This document shows, piece after piece, positions 17,710-28,415 of a DNA stretch of 64,000 bases (positions within the stretch are counted from its first letter, which is position 1; each line of letters starts with the position of its first letter). This DNA is from JABSSA01 sp039984715 (GTDB lineage: Bacteria; Pseudomonadota; Alphaproteobacteria; Rhodobacterales; Rhodobacteraceae), in assembly GCA_039984715.1 (NCBI GenBank), contig JBDWUA010000015.1, positions 62,001 to 126,000 of the forward strand. Reading direction: 5' to 3'. Position numbers and translations under genes: made by a program. The notes beneath the pieces were generated by a model. That model was not told the DNA's origin and searched no databases. It saw only the letters and a list, made by a program, of their open reading frames with translations.

Positions 17710-18465
17710 TTAGGTCATCCCAAGCCAAATCAAACGCATTCCGGTCAGGGTTAAGGCGATGTAAGTGATTGCAAAGAAAATTCGCTCTGGCATCACGTGA
17801 TGCGCTTTGACACCCAGCCACGCACCAAACAACGCAAATGGCGCGAGCGCCAAATTGGCTTTTCCCGTCTCAAGAGTGAACATCCCCAAATACGTATAGG
17901 GAATGAATTTCGCGATGTTAATTGCCCAGAACACAAGCACAGTCGTCGCCTGATATTCGGTTTTGGTTGGCTTTAGATTTAATAGGTAAATTGCAGCTGG
18001 CGGACCTCCGGCATGACTGACGCAGCTTGTGAACCCGGCGACCATTCCCGCGAAGACGCCAGCCCAAGACGGCATGGACCCGCTGGCAGCACGGAACCAT
18101 CCGCGCGACTGAGCGATTTGCCAAAAAACGAACCCCAATGCGATAAGCCCGATCAAGATCCGAAACACATCTGCATCTGCAAACGAAATAACAAACGCAC
18201 CAATTGCGACCCCCGGCAGCCCCCCCACAATCAACAATAGAGACGCCCGCGGCAGCCATTTCTTCCAATAAGGCCCCAACGTCGCAAAATCGATCAACAT
18301 AAGCAGCGGCAACATAACGCCCAAGGCCAGTCCGGGTTCGACGACCAATGCGAGAATCGCTGCGGCTGCAAATGATGCGCCTGATCCAAATCCGCCCTTG
18401 GAAAAGCCCGCAAAGATGGTTGCAACCCCCGCAATCGCAAAAAAACTCCAGCTTAGGTCAAGCAT
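17710..18465 (-). CDS. Sulfite exporter TauE/SafE family permease
   Basis: A 251-residue integral membrane protein with about eight spans and the TSUP features: FSKGGFGSGASF near the N-terminus and GFTSCVSHAGGPPAAIYLL in the middle, the repeated Gly/Pro-rich loops of the family. TSUP members export sulfite, sulfoacetate or other organic anions. Convergent with mch. The substrate cannot be read from sequence. Confidence 0.88.
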   Translation of the reverse strand: MLDLSWSFFAIAGVATIFAGFSKGGFGSGASFAAAAILALVVEPGLALGVMLPLLMLIDFATLGPYWKKWLPRASLLLIVGGLPGVAIGAFVISFADADVFRILIGLIALGFVFWQIAQSRGWFRAASGSMPSWAGVFAGMVAGFTSCVSHAGGPPAAIYLLNLKPTKTEYQATTVLVFWAINIAKFIPYTYLGMFTLETGKANLALAPFALFGAWLGVKAHHVMPERIFFAITYIALTLTGMRLIWLGMT

Positions 18466-18497
18466 GATGAACGGCCCTATAAATCAGCATATTGTGA

Positions 18498-19589
<1,092 letters not shown>

Positions 19590-19621
19590 TTGCGGACACA
19601 CGCCTAACGTGTCAATCTATA

Positions 19622-19648
19622 AACGCGCCCCATTGGGCGCGTTTTTTC
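19622..19648 (+). terminator. Rho-independent terminator of mdh
   Basis: AACGCGCCC and GGGCGCGTT form a perfect 9-base GC-rich stem with loop CATT, followed by a T-run. It lies about 33 bases after the mdh stop. Confidence 0.93.
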
Positions 19649-19904
19649 GTTCGACGAGGATGCAAAATGGCACGAACCCACGTTCAGAAGTCCGCGCATG
19701 TGGGCAAATGATCCAGTGAAAAGCGACTTGGTATTGTTGGTCGCATGGTAGAACAGCAAAGTTTATGGCTGGCTCATCAAAAGCAGACTATGGTGCCAGT
19801 CTTTGCTGTCGAACAAAGCTAAACGCCCACGCTCTCTGCTAGACGTACTTTTATCAATCAACTTAGACTTTCTGTATTCAAATTGACTCAAGGATTGTTG
19901 TAGG
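19649..19904. other. Intergenic region without recognised gene
   Basis: Between the mdh terminator and the next gene I see no convincing reading frame, RNA or repeat. A TTGACT hexamer near 19883 could be a promoter element for the gene at 19905, but no matching -10 box is obvious. Confidence 0.5.
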
Positions 19905-20516
19905 ATGTTGACCTCCATTTTCTCCGTATCAACAAAGCTGTCCCAATTGACCTTCTGTGTCGTTGGCCTGTTTCTACTGAATTCCCCAGTTGGCGCTCAG
20001 GCGACATTGGACGAAACACGGCTGCCTGTCCCATGGACCGAAATCGTCAGCGATGTCACCGGCGATGATATTCCCGATGTGCTGATCGCAATGCCGCATT
20101 CATTCGATATTGATATTGTGACTCTTCACGTTGGCGGACAATACACGCCCATCGTCATTCCGGTCCCAACCAATTTCACCGGTGAACCGGGAATTGACAT
20201 CACATCTGCTACAACTTTTGACATTCGCACAGGGTGTTTCGCCTGTGGACGCTATCATTCAGAAATTCTGTGGCGGATGGCTTGGCGCGGCGAACAATTG
20301 ATAATCGCAGGGTATCGCGAGACGTCAGTCGACCGTAACGCTGCCAAAGTCATTATATGCGATGTGAATCTACGCACTGGCCAAGCAGAAATACGCGTCG
20401 ATGACGAACTGCGGGCCTCCCCTTCCCTTGCACCTGTGGTTATTCCCGCCACTGAAATTTTAACAACACCTCGGCCCGAACAGTGTTCTGCCACGGCACA
20501 ATATGAGGCCGATTAA
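19905..20516 (+). CDS. Exported hypothetical protein
   Basis: A 203-residue protein with a signal peptide (TKLSQLTFCVVGLFLLNSPVGAQA). The mature part opens with a region reading DVTGDDIPDVLIAMP, similar to the Asp-rich calcium loops of FG-GAP/VCBS repeats (DxxGDxxPDVL), so it may be a single beta-propeller-like blade. Cys pairs (GCFACG, IICDV, QCSAT) may form disulfides. No neighbour gives a clue; the suc operon begins 220 bases downstream. Confidence 0.65.
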   Translation: MLTSIFSVSTKLSQLTFCVVGLFLLNSPVGAQATLDETRLPVPWTEIVSDVTGDDIPDVLIAMPHSFDIDIVTLHVGGQYTPIVIPVPTNFTGEPGIDITSATTFDIRTGCFACGRYHSEILWRMAWRGEQLIIAGYRETSVDRNAAKVIICDVNLRTGQAEIRVDDELRASPSLAPVVIPATEILTTPRPEQCSATAQYEAD

Positions 20517-20592
20517 GCATTCGGTGCAAAAAGATTCGGGCGCGCCACTGTAATAAGCAACTTGCACTTAAATAAATCAGGTCAAGTTCATC

Positions 20593-20625
20593 TTGTGATC
20601 ACACTTTTTTCTACTGTGATCACAA
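20593..20625. promoter_or_regulatory. Tandem TGTGATCACA palindromes before sucC
   Basis: Two copies of the 10-base palindrome TGTGATCACA (20594-20603 and 20615-20624) are centred 21 bases apart, two helical turns, so two dimers could bind one face of the DNA. They lie about 115 bases upstream of the sucC start, beside an AT-rich GATAAAAT that could be a -10 box. The spacing and symmetry strongly suggest an operator for a TCA-cycle regulator; the family is not determined. Confidence 0.65.
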
Positions 20626-20737
20626 AATCATTTTTCCCGATAAAATTCCTGCGACACAGCGATTTTCCATTTACCCCATGGTAGTATCCACTCATGTATG
20701 GGGTAAGAAAACATGTAGCCAAACGGGACCGATACGC

Positions 20738-21931
20738 ATGAACATCCACGAATATCAGGCCAAGGCACTTCTTCGCAGCTATGGGGCGCCCGTTTCTGAC
20801 GGCCGCATCGTTCTTCGATCAGAAGAAGCCAAAACTGCTGCTGGGGCGCTCGACGGACCACTCTGGGTCGTCAAAGCACAGATTCACGCGGGCGGTCGCG
20901 GCAAAGGAACTTTCAAAGAATCCGATGCCGGTGAAAAAGGCGGTGTGCGCCTGACCAAGTCTGTCGAAGAAGCCGCTGAAGAAGCAAGGCGGATGTTGGG
21001 TCGCACTTTGGTGACCAAACAAACCGGCGACGCAGGTAAACAAGTCAACCGTATCTACATCGAAGACGGCGCTGGCATTCAGACTGAACTGTATCTGGCC
21101 ATTTTGGTCGATCGTCAAACGTCACGGATTTCATTTGTGGCTTCGACCGAAGGCGGCATGGACATTGAGGAAGTCGCGGAAAGTACTCCGGAAAAAATCT
21201 TGTCGTTCAGTGTGGACCCTGCGACCGGCTATCAACCGTTTCACGGACGCCGAATTGCATTTGAACTGGGCCTTGAGGGTAAGCAGGTCAAACAATGTGT
21301 GGCCTTGATGGGTACGCTTTATAAACTCTTTGTCGAAAAAGACATGGAGATGCTTGAGATTAACCCGCTGATCGTCACAGACGAAGGGGATCTTAAGTGT
21401 TTGGACGCGAAAATGGGGTTTGATGGCAACGCTATCTACCGCCATCCCGACATTTCTGAACTGCGCGACACCAGTGAAGAAGATTCCAAAGAACTTGAAG
21501 CTTCGAAATACGACCTAAACTACATCGCACTGGATGGCGAAATTGGGTGCATGGTGAACGGTGCAGGTTTGGCGATGGCGACAATGGACATCATCAAGCT
21601 GTATGGCGCGGAACCTGCTAACTTTCTTGACGTTGGCGGCGGCGCGACCAAAGAAAAAGTGACCGAAGCGTTTAAGATCATCACGTCAGATCCGAACGTC
21701 AAAGGCATTTTGGTCAACATCTTTGGTGGAATCATGCGTTGTGATGTCATCGCAGAAGGCGTTGTTGCAGCGGTCAAAGAAGTTGGCTTGAAAGTTCCGC
21801 TCGTCGTTCGTCTTGAAGGGACAAACGTTCAAGAAGGAAAAGACATCATCAATAATTCAGACGTCGACGTAATCGCGGCTGATGATTTGAAAGATGGTGC
21901 ACAGAAAATCGTGAAAGCGGTCAAAGGCTAA
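20738..21931 (+). CDS. sucC: Succinyl-CoA synthetase beta subunit (ADP-forming)
   Basis: A 397-residue ATP-grasp subunit. It starts [20 protein letters not shown], with [11 protein letters not shown] (nucleotide site), LEINPLIV, and the C-terminal [12 protein letters not shown] region; [13 protein letters not shown] is also typical. ATG 20738 yields the canonical length; an in-frame ATG 60 bases up lacks family similarity. It starts the suc operon. Unusually, its partner sucD is not next but follows a sulfotransferase-like gene. Confidence 0.97.
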   Translation: MNIHEYQAKALLRSYGAPVSDGRIVLRSEEAKTAAGALDGPLWVVKAQIHAGGRGKGTFKESDAGEKGGVRLTKSVEEAAEEARRMLGRTLVTKQTGDAGKQVNRIYIEDGAGIQTELYLAILVDRQTSRISFVASTEGGMDIEEVAESTPEKILSFSVDPATGYQPFHGRRIAFELGLEGKQVKQCVALMGTLYKLFVEKDMEMLEINPLIVTDEGDLKCLDAKMGFDGNAIYRHPDISELRDTSEEDSKELEASKYDLNYIALDGEIGCMVNGAGLAMATMDIIKLYGAEPANFLDVGGGATKEKVTEAFKIITSDPNVKGILVNIFGGIMRCDVIAEGVVAAVKEVGLKVPLVVRLEGTNVQEGKDIINNSDVDVIAADDLKDGAQKIVKAVKG

Positions 21932-21937
21932 GCGCAA

Positions 21938-22939
21938 ATGCGTGCGGTATTTCATATTGGACGACCCAAGTGTGGAACCACGTCGATTCAAGTTTTCCTT
22001 CAGGAAAACCGCGATCGACTTTCCGCACAGGGCGTCCTTTATTCCCGAAGTGATGACGAAATTTCCAGCCAATGGGAATTTCCAATCGCTGCGCTGTGCC
22101 GCATCAAGCAAGCCATTCCCGATCCATTTGTGTCACGACTCTTGGAGTTCCAAGATCAATCTGATCAACTCGCGTATTCTGACGCAAAGCTAAGTGAATT
22201 TGATCAGCTTTTGGAAAAGCACGCCGCAACCCATCATACTTGGGTTGGATCAAGCGAGCATGCCACGCCCTATTTACGAAACGCTGAACAAATCGCAGCA
22301 TTGGATACGATACTGAGGGCGCGGTTTGACGAGGTTCAGTATGTATTACACGTCCGCCGGCAAGAAGATTTGCTCGCAAGTGCATTCGCTGAGGGTGTGC
22401 GACGTGGGGATGCAATTGGACTTAAGGAATATGTCGACCTTGTTCTGGAAAAACATAGGTTCAACCACATGTTGTTAACCCGAACATGGACCGAGGTCAT
22501 CGACAAAGACCAATTGTCTGTCAGGTTGTTGGAACCCGATGCATTGCTGGACGGCGATCTTTGTCGTGATTTTGCCAGCATATTGGGTGTAGACGCTTCT
22601 GGTTTCACATTCCCCGATCCTGCAAATCCGGGCCCTGCCAATCGCACGCTGCCTTATGTTCTATTTCTGAACCGGTTCATCGCTGATTCAGGGCAACGCA
22701 CGCCGATGCGTCGTCGCATTCGTGAAATCGGCGTCGACTTAGTAAATCGCCATTTCGGAGGCGGTCCAAAAATGAAATTGGACAAAGATACCATCGCTCG
22801 CATTCGCAAACACTCAGCCGTCAGCAATGAAAAACTACGCAAGGCCTTTTTTCCAGATCGCGCCGAGCTTTTCCCCGAACGGTCACCCCGCAATACTCCG
22901 AACAACCAAACATCTCATCAATCAGTCGCAACATTCTGA
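21938..22939 (+). CDS. Sulfotransferase-like protein inside the suc operon
   Basis: A 333-residue protein starting 6 bases after the sucC stop. HIGRPKCGTTSIQVFLQ at residues 6-22 is a PAPS-binding P-loop of sulfotransferases (5'-phosphosulfate loop, G-x-x-K-x-G-T-T). LHVRRQEDLLASAF near residue 140 fits the 3'-phosphate region (R-x-x-x-D/S). The remainder is not recognised, and the end (SPRNTPNNQTSHQ) looks disordered. The substrate is unknown. It is not closely similar to the two other sulfotransferase-like genes downstream beyond the P-loop. Confidence 0.75.
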   Translation: MRAVFHIGRPKCGTTSIQVFLQENRDRLSAQGVLYSRSDDEISSQWEFPIAALCRIKQAIPDPFVSRLLEFQDQSDQLAYSDAKLSEFDQLLEKHAATHHTWVGSSEHATPYLRNAEQIAALDTILRARFDEVQYVLHVRRQEDLLASAFAEGVRRGDAIGLKEYVDLVLEKHRFNHMLLTRTWTEVIDKDQLSVRLLEPDALLDGDLCRDFASILGVDASGFTFPDPANPGPANRTLPYVLFLNRFIADSGQRTPMRRRIREIGVDLVNRHFGGGPKMKLDKDTIARIRKHSAVSNEKLRKAFFPDRAELFPERSPRNTPNNQTSHQSVATF

Positions 22940-22957
22940 ATCATAAGGAAGGGACAC

Positions 22958-23842
22958 ATGTCAGTCCTCGTCGATGAAAATACAAAGGTAATCTGCCAAG
23001 GTCTTACGGGATCGCAAGGTACCTTCCACACAGAACAGGCACAGGCTTACGGCACCAAGATGGTTGGTGGCGTAACTCCGGGAAAAGGCGGTCAAGAACA
23101 TCTGGGTCTTCCCGTTTTTGACAGCGTCCACGAAGCCCGGGCCGCGACCGAAGCGAACGCATCGGTCATTTATGTCCCCCCTCCATTTGCTGCGGATTCA
23201 ATTCTGGAAGCAATCGACGCGGAAATGCCGCTGATTGTCTGCATCACAGAAGGTATTCCAGTTTTGGACATGATGCGCGTCCAACGCGCGTTGGAAAATA
23301 CGTCCAGCCGTCTGATTGGGCCTAACTGCCCCGGCGTTATCACACCTGACGCGTGCAAAATCGGCATCATGCCTGGCCATATCCACAAACGCGGCAGCGT
23401 TGGCGTTGTCAGCCGTTCAGGAACTCTGACCTATGAAGCGGTCAAACAAACAACAGATATGGGACTTGGGCAATCAACAGCGGTCGGCATCGGCGGTGAC
23501 CCTATCAAAGGGACCGAGCATCTTGATGTATTAGAAATGTTCCTTGCTGATGATGAAACGGAAAGCATCATCATGATCGGCGAAATTGGCGGATCAGCAG
23601 AAGAAGAAGCCGCGCAGTTCCTTGCGGACGAAAAGAAAAAAGGACGCTGGAAACCAACAGCTGGGTTCATCGCAGGCCGTACAGCGCCTCCAGGACGTCG
23701 CATGGGTCACGCAGGTGCAATTGTCGCTGGCGGCATAGGCGGAGCCGACGACAAAATCGAAGCCATGCGTAGCGCGGGCATTGTTGTGGCGGACAGCCCT
23801 GCAACGCTAGGCGAAGCTGTAATGGAAGCGATCAAAGGCTAA
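22958..23842 (+). CDS. sucD: Succinyl-CoA synthetase alpha subunit
   Basis: A 294-residue subunit that forms the phospho-His intermediate with SucC. It has [36 protein letters not shown] and the phospho-His loop [13 protein letters not shown] 22958 follows AAGGAAGGG. It is followed by two sulfotransferase-like genes before sucA. Confidence 0.97.
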   Translation: MSVLVDENTKVICQGLTGSQGTFHTEQAQAYGTKMVGGVTPGKGGQEHLGLPVFDSVHEARAATEANASVIYVPPPFAADSILEAIDAEMPLIVCITEGIPVLDMMRVQRALENTSSRLIGPNCPGVITPDACKIGIMPGHIHKRGSVGVVSRSGTLTYEAVKQTTDMGLGQSTAVGIGGDPIKGTEHLDVLEMFLADDETESIIMIGEIGGSAEEEAAQFLADEKKKGRWKPTAGFIAGRTAPPGRRMGHAGAIVAGGIGGADDKIEAMRSAGIVVADSPATLGEAVMEAIKG

Positions 23843-23915
23843 TGTACTTGATTGGACGGCATATCAGGGCACGTTCCGCAGTTTGGCACGCATTGCGCGC
23901 GCGGCGGAGGTGCAC

Positions 23916-24641
23916 GTGGTTCTGATTTGCCATCCTCAAAAGTTCATTTACTTGAAAACTCACAAGACAGGTTCGACGTCAGCTGAATTGGCGCTCGAAC
24001 CATTTTGTGCGCCTCCAGATCACAAGATATATCGCAATCGGAAAAACATGTTGGTGTCTGATTACGGCATAGTCGGAGCACGAGCACCCGGGCGTGATGC
24101 AATTGTGTCAAGGACTCCGGGGCTTTTTTGGCACCATATGGGGGCGAAAAGGGTTCTGAACATCATCGGCGAAGAAACCTTCGAAAGTTACAAGAAAGTT
24201 GCCTGCGTCAGAAACCCTTTCAAACGATTGCTTTCCCAATTTTTCTTTAAAGCCAATTGGGAAAAATCGACCACAATCCCGACCAATCTGGACGATGCTC
24301 GAGTCCAGTTTCGGACATTCCTAATGAGCGACCCAAATGACAAATCCAATGTGAGCAGGGTCAAAACCGACTATTTTCTCGTTCACATCGACGACAGATT
24401 TGTGCTGGATGATGTTCTGCGCGTTGAGTGTTTGGAAGGGGACTTGAACACATTTCTACGCAGTGTAGGCATCCAAGACCCTGCGTTTGCATTGACCCGA
24501 GAACGCGACAACGCAAACGCAAAACGCGACTGGTCTCTCATGGATTTTTTCGACGATGCCGAATTGGTTGAACGTGCGATCCACCTTGATGAGTGGGTTT
24601 TTCGTGTCGCAAATTACTCAACGGATCCGCGTGAAGCATGA
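23916..24641 (+). CDS. Sulfotransferase family 2-like protein, copy 1
   Basis: A 241-residue protein with the P-loop KFIYLKTHKTGSTSAE at residues 9-24, which fits the PAPS-binding loop of family 2 sulfotransferases, and ACVRNPFKRLLSQFF as the 3'-phosphate site. GTG 23916 is chosen because GGAGG lies 5 bases upstream and the same start structure recurs in copy 2; other in-frame starts would add unconserved residues. It aligns over its whole length with the next gene, so the two are a tandem duplication. Acceptor substrate unknown. Confidence 0.78.
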   Translation: MVLICHPQKFIYLKTHKTGSTSAELALEPFCAPPDHKIYRNRKNMLVSDYGIVGARAPGRDAIVSRTPGLFWHHMGAKRVLNIIGEETFESYKKVACVRNPFKRLLSQFFFKANWEKSTTIPTNLDDARVQFRTFLMSDPNDKSNVSRVKTDYFLVHIDDRFVLDDVLRVECLEGDLNTFLRSVGIQDPAFALTRERDNANAKRDWSLMDFFDDAELVERAIHLDEWVFRVANYSTDPREA

Positions 24642-24696
24642 CCTACCCGATGATCATGTCAAAACGAGCCCTTCACAACAGAGTTGGGGGTGTATC

Positions 24697-25380
24697 GTGG
24701 TATTGGTAAGCTATGCGCACAAGTTTATTTTTGTGAAAACACACAAGACCGCAAGCACTTCTGCGGAAATGTACCTTGAGCCGTTTTGCTCTCCTCCGGA
24801 TCAAAAAGTGGACATAACAACTCCTGTGCGTATTTCAGATTACGGGATTGTTGGGTCACGCAACATCGATTTTGAAGAATTACCCTATTGGGAAGGCCAT
24901 GCCGGCGCCCGCAAAATCAGGGACGGTCTGCCGAAAGACGTCTGGGACAGCAGTCTGAAAATTACGACATCTCGCAATCCGTTCACACGCGCAGTCTCTA
25001 AGTTCTTTTTTCGAATTGGTCTTGGATTGCTACCGTCAATGCAAAACAAATCCGAAGTTGCGCAAGCGTTTCGCTCATTCGTGCAAACCGATCAATTCAA
25101 AAGCGACTTCTTTCGCGTCCATATCAAAAAGCAGTTCGCAATAGATCATGTCATCCGCTACGAATGCCTGTCCCAAGACCTCGAAAACCTAGCAGGTCAG
25201 TTAGGTTTGGACAAAGATCGCACCAGTCTTCCACATGCTCGCGACAACAGAGCAGCGCGTCAGAGTTGGTCATTGGACGATCTGTATGACACTGCCGCTG
25301 CCGAGCGGGTAAGACAGATCGATGCCTGGATTTTCGAGCATTGTGGATACTCTCCTGACTTGAAGGACGCTGTATTGTGA
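24697..25380 (+). CDS. Sulfotransferase family 2-like protein, copy 2
   Basis: A 227-residue paralogue of the preceding gene: KFIFVKTHKTASTSAE, VRISDYGIVGSR and TTSRNPFTRAVSKFFF match blocks of copy 1 in the same order. The GTG start at 24697 follows GGGGGTG. It begins 55 bases after copy 1 and ends 73 bases before sucA. The P-loop has A in place of G (KTASTS against KTGSTS), still acceptable for the family. The acceptor is unknown. Confidence 0.77.
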   Translation: MVLVSYAHKFIFVKTHKTASTSAEMYLEPFCSPPDQKVDITTPVRISDYGIVGSRNIDFEELPYWEGHAGARKIRDGLPKDVWDSSLKITTSRNPFTRAVSKFFFRIGLGLLPSMQNKSEVAQAFRSFVQTDQFKSDFFRVHIKKQFAIDHVIRYECLSQDLENLAGQLGLDKDRTSLPHARDNRAARQSWSLDDLYDTAAAERVRQIDAWIFEHCGYSPDLKDAVL

Positions 25381-25453
25381 ACTTCGTATACCATTTCCTA
25401 TTGTCGCTGGCACACTGCGCCACATCCGTTGCAAACCCTCGCGAGGACTTCGC

Positions 25454-28411
25454 ATGACTGATCAGATTCCAAACGAACAATTCCATGCATCAAGTTTCAT
25501 GCAGGGGCATAATGCCGAATATCTTGAACAGATGTACGCGCGGTTCGCTTCTGATCCAAATGCGGTTGACGAAGCTTGGCAAGCGTTCTTCAAAGCAATC
25601 GGTGACGACGAAATATCGATTAAGCGCGAAGCTGAAGGTCCAAGTTGGGCACGCAGCGATTGGCCGCCAATGCCAACGGACGATTTGACCAGCGCACTGA
25701 CCGGCGAATGGGCGTCTGGTGCTGAGGTCAAAGAGGCTGGCAACAAAATCAAGGCCAAGGCGGCAGAACAAGACATCGCTGTCACGGATGAACAGATCAA
25801 GCGTGCTGTTCTTGATAGCATCCGCGCCTTGATGATCATTCGCGCGTACCGCATTCGCGGACATTTGGCCGCCGACCTTGACCCGCTGGGAATGCGCGAA
25901 GAAACCGCCCATCCCGAACTGGACCCAAAGTCTTACGGCTTTTCAGAAGCGGACATGGATCGCCCAATTTTCATCGACAACGTTCTGGGATTACAGATCG
26001 CGACGATGCGCGAGATTGTCGACATCATAAAGCGAACATATTGCGGCACATTTGCGCTGCAATATATGCACATCTCCAACCCCGAAGAAGCGGCTTGGCT
26101 GAAAGAACGTATAGAAGGGTTTGGAAAAGAAATCGCCTTTTCGCGTGAAGGTCGCAAAGCCATTTTGAATAAAATGGTCGAGGCGGAAGGTTTCGAAAAG
26201 TTCCTGCACGTCAAATACATGGGCACGAAACGGTTCGGCCTTGATGGCGGCGAAGCGTTGATCCCCGCGATGGAACAAATCATCAAACGCGGCGGCGCAA
26301 TGGGTGTGGAAGACATCGTTATTGGCATGCCGCACAGGGGTCGTTTGAACATTCTCGCCAATGTTATGGGCAAACCCTACAAAGCGATCTTCAACGAATT
26401 TCAGGGTGGTAGCTTTAAACCAGAAGACGTCGATGGCTCGGGTGATGTAAAATATCACCTAGGCGCGTCGTCAGACCGCGAGTTTGACGGAAACAATGTG
26501 CACCTTAGCCTGACGGCGAATCCATCGCACCTTGAGGCAGTCAACCCTGTGGTTATTGGTAAAGTTCGCGCCAAACAGGACCAGCTAAACGATCGCGACC
26601 GGATCAAAGTCATGCCCGTTCTTCTGCATGGTGATGCGGCTTTTGCGGGGCAAGGCGTCGTGGCCGAATGTTTCGCATTATCCGGATTGCGCGGGCACAA
26701 GACCGGCGGAACGATGCATATCGTTGTGAACAACCAAATCGGCTTTACCACTGCGCCGCATTTTAGCCGGTCTTCGCCTTATCCGACGGACAACGCATTG
26801 GTCGTCGAGGCCCCAATTTTCCACGTCAACGGGGATGATCCCGAGGCGGTTGTTCATGCGGCCAAAGTCGCCACAGAATTCCGCCAAAAATTCCACAAAG
26901 ACGTGGTTCTGGACATCATCTGCTATCGCCGCTTTGGACATAACGAGGGCGATGAACCGATGTTCACAAACCCTGTCATGTACAAAAAGATCAAAGGCCA
27001 CAAAACAACTCTGACATTGTACACAGAACGTCTGGTCAAGGACGGTTTGATCCCGGAAGGCGAAATCGAAGACATGAAGGCCGCCTTCCAAGCGCGCATG
27101 AATGAAGAATTCGAAGCCGGGAAAGACTACAAACCGAACAAGGCCGACTGGTTGGACGGCAAGTGGTCGCATCTGGATCGCAACAAAGAAGAATACGTAC
27201 GCGGACAAACTGCAATTAAACCCGAAACCTTTGCCGAGGTGGGCAACGCGCTAAGCCGCGCCCCGGATGGGTTTCCTCTGCACAAAACCGTCTCACGGTT
27301 CTTGAGCACGAAGGCCAAGATGTTCGAAACCGGCGAAGGGTTTGATTGGGCAACAGCCGAAGCGTTGGCGTTCGGATCTCTTTTGACCGAAGGATATGGC
27401 GTGCGGTTGTCCGGCCAGGACAGTACACGCGGAACGTTTTCTCAGCGGCATTCCGGCCTTGTGAACCAAGAAACGGAAGAACGGTATTACCCAGTCAACC
27501 ATATCCGCGAGGGGCAAGCACAATACGAAGTCATTGATTCAGCTTTGTCAGAATACGCGGTGCTTGGTTTTGAATACGGATATTCGTTGGCCGAACCCAA
27601 TGCGCTGACCATGTGGGAAGCCCAGTTTGGTGACTTTGCGAATGGTGCGCAAATCATGTTCGATCAGTTTATCTCATCTGGCGAATCCAAGTGGCTGCGT
27701 ATGTCAGGTCTTGTGATGCTGTTGCCTCACGGCTTTGAAGGCCAAGGGCCCGAACACTCGTCCGCTCGGTTGGAACGCTTTTTGCAATCTTGTGGTCAGG
27801 ACAACTGGATCGTGGCCAATTGCACGACACCTGCGAACTATTTCCACATTCTCCGCCGTCAATTGCATCGTGATTTCAGAAAACCACTGGTTCTGATGAC
27901 GCCAAAGTCGCTGTTACGGCATAAGTTGTGTGTTTCAAAGTCGGCCGAATTTACCACCGGTTCCAGCTTTCACCGCGTTCTTTGGGACGACGCACAACAA
28001 GGCAATTCAGAAACCACACTCGTATCAGACGACAAAATCAAACGCGTGGTTATGTGTTCAGGCAAGGTCTACTTTGACTTGCTTGAAGAACGCGATGCGC
28101 GCGGCATTGATGACGTTTACCTGTTGCGGGTCGAACAATTCTATCCGTTCCCAGCGATTTCAGCCGTGCAAGAACTAGAACGCTTTAAACAAGCTGAAAT
28201 CATCTGGTGCCAAGAAGAGCCAAAAAACCAAGGTGCATGGACGTTCATTGAACCCAATATCGAATGGGTTCTCGGCCGCATCGGAGCAAAACACACACGC
28301 CCACGTTACGTGGGACGTGCCACGTCTGCGTCACCCGCCACGGGATTGGCCAGCCAACACAAAGCCCAACAAGCCGCGCTCGTAAACGATGCGCTGACCA
28401 TCGAAGGATAA
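25454..28411 (+). CDS. sucA: 2-oxoglutarate dehydrogenase E1 component
   Basis: A 985-residue thiamine-diphosphate enzyme that decarboxylates 2-oxoglutarate and passes succinyl to the SucB lipoyl domain. The N-terminus carries the conserved E1o opening ([27 protein letters not shown]). The TPP region shows [13 protein letters not shown] and [12 protein letters not shown]. Length is normal. ATG 25454 follows GAGGA. It lies downstream of the sulfotransferase pair and 4 bases before sucB. Confidence 0.97.
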   Translation: MTDQIPNEQFHASSFMQGHNAEYLEQMYARFASDPNAVDEAWQAFFKAIGDDEISIKREAEGPSWARSDWPPMPTDDLTSALTGEWASGAEVKEAGNKIKAKAAEQDIAVTDEQIKRAVLDSIRALMIIRAYRIRGHLAADLDPLGMREETAHPELDPKSYGFSEADMDRPIFIDNVLGLQIATMREIVDIIKRTYCGTFALQYMHISNPEEAAWLKERIEGFGKEIAFSREGRKAILNKMVEAEGFEKFLHVKYMGTKRFGLDGGEALIPAMEQIIKRGGAMGVEDIVIGMPHRGRLNILANVMGKPYKAIFNEFQGGSFKPEDVDGSGDVKYHLGASSDREFDGNNVHLSLTANPSHLEAVNPVVIGKVRAKQDQLNDRDRIKVMPVLLHGDAAFAGQGVVAECFALSGLRGHKTGGTMHIVVNNQIGFTTAPHFSRSSPYPTDNALVVEAPIFHVNGDDPEAVVHAAKVATEFRQKFHKDVVLDIICYRRFGHNEGDEPMFTNPVMYKKIKGHKTTLTLYTERLVKDGLIPEGEIEDMKAAFQARMNEEFEAGKDYKPNKADWLDGKWSHLDRNKEEYVRGQTAIKPETFAEVGNALSRAPDGFPLHKTVSRFLSTKAKMFETGEGFDWATAEALAFGSLLTEGYGVRLSGQDSTRGTFSQRHSGLVNQETEERYYPVNHIREGQAQYEVIDSALSEYAVLGFEYGYSLAEPNALTMWEAQFGDFANGAQIMFDQFISSGESKWLRMSGLVMLLPHGFEGQGPEHSSARLERFLQSCGQDNWIVANCTTPANYFHILRRQLHRDFRKPLVLMTPKSLLRHKLCVSKSAEFTTGSSFHRVLWDDAQQGNSETTLVSDDKIKRVVMCSGKVYFDLLEERDARGIDDVYLLRVEQFYPFPAISAVQELERFKQAEIIWCQEEPKNQGAWTFIEPNIEWVLGRIGAKHTRPRYVGRATSASPATGLASQHKAQQAALVNDALTIEG

Positions 28412-28415
28412 GAAC

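Noticed and set aside
21938..25380. The sulfotransferase genes as a mobile-element insertion
   Set aside because: No integrase, transposase, terminal repeats or target duplication are seen, and the gaps to suc genes are short and operon-like.
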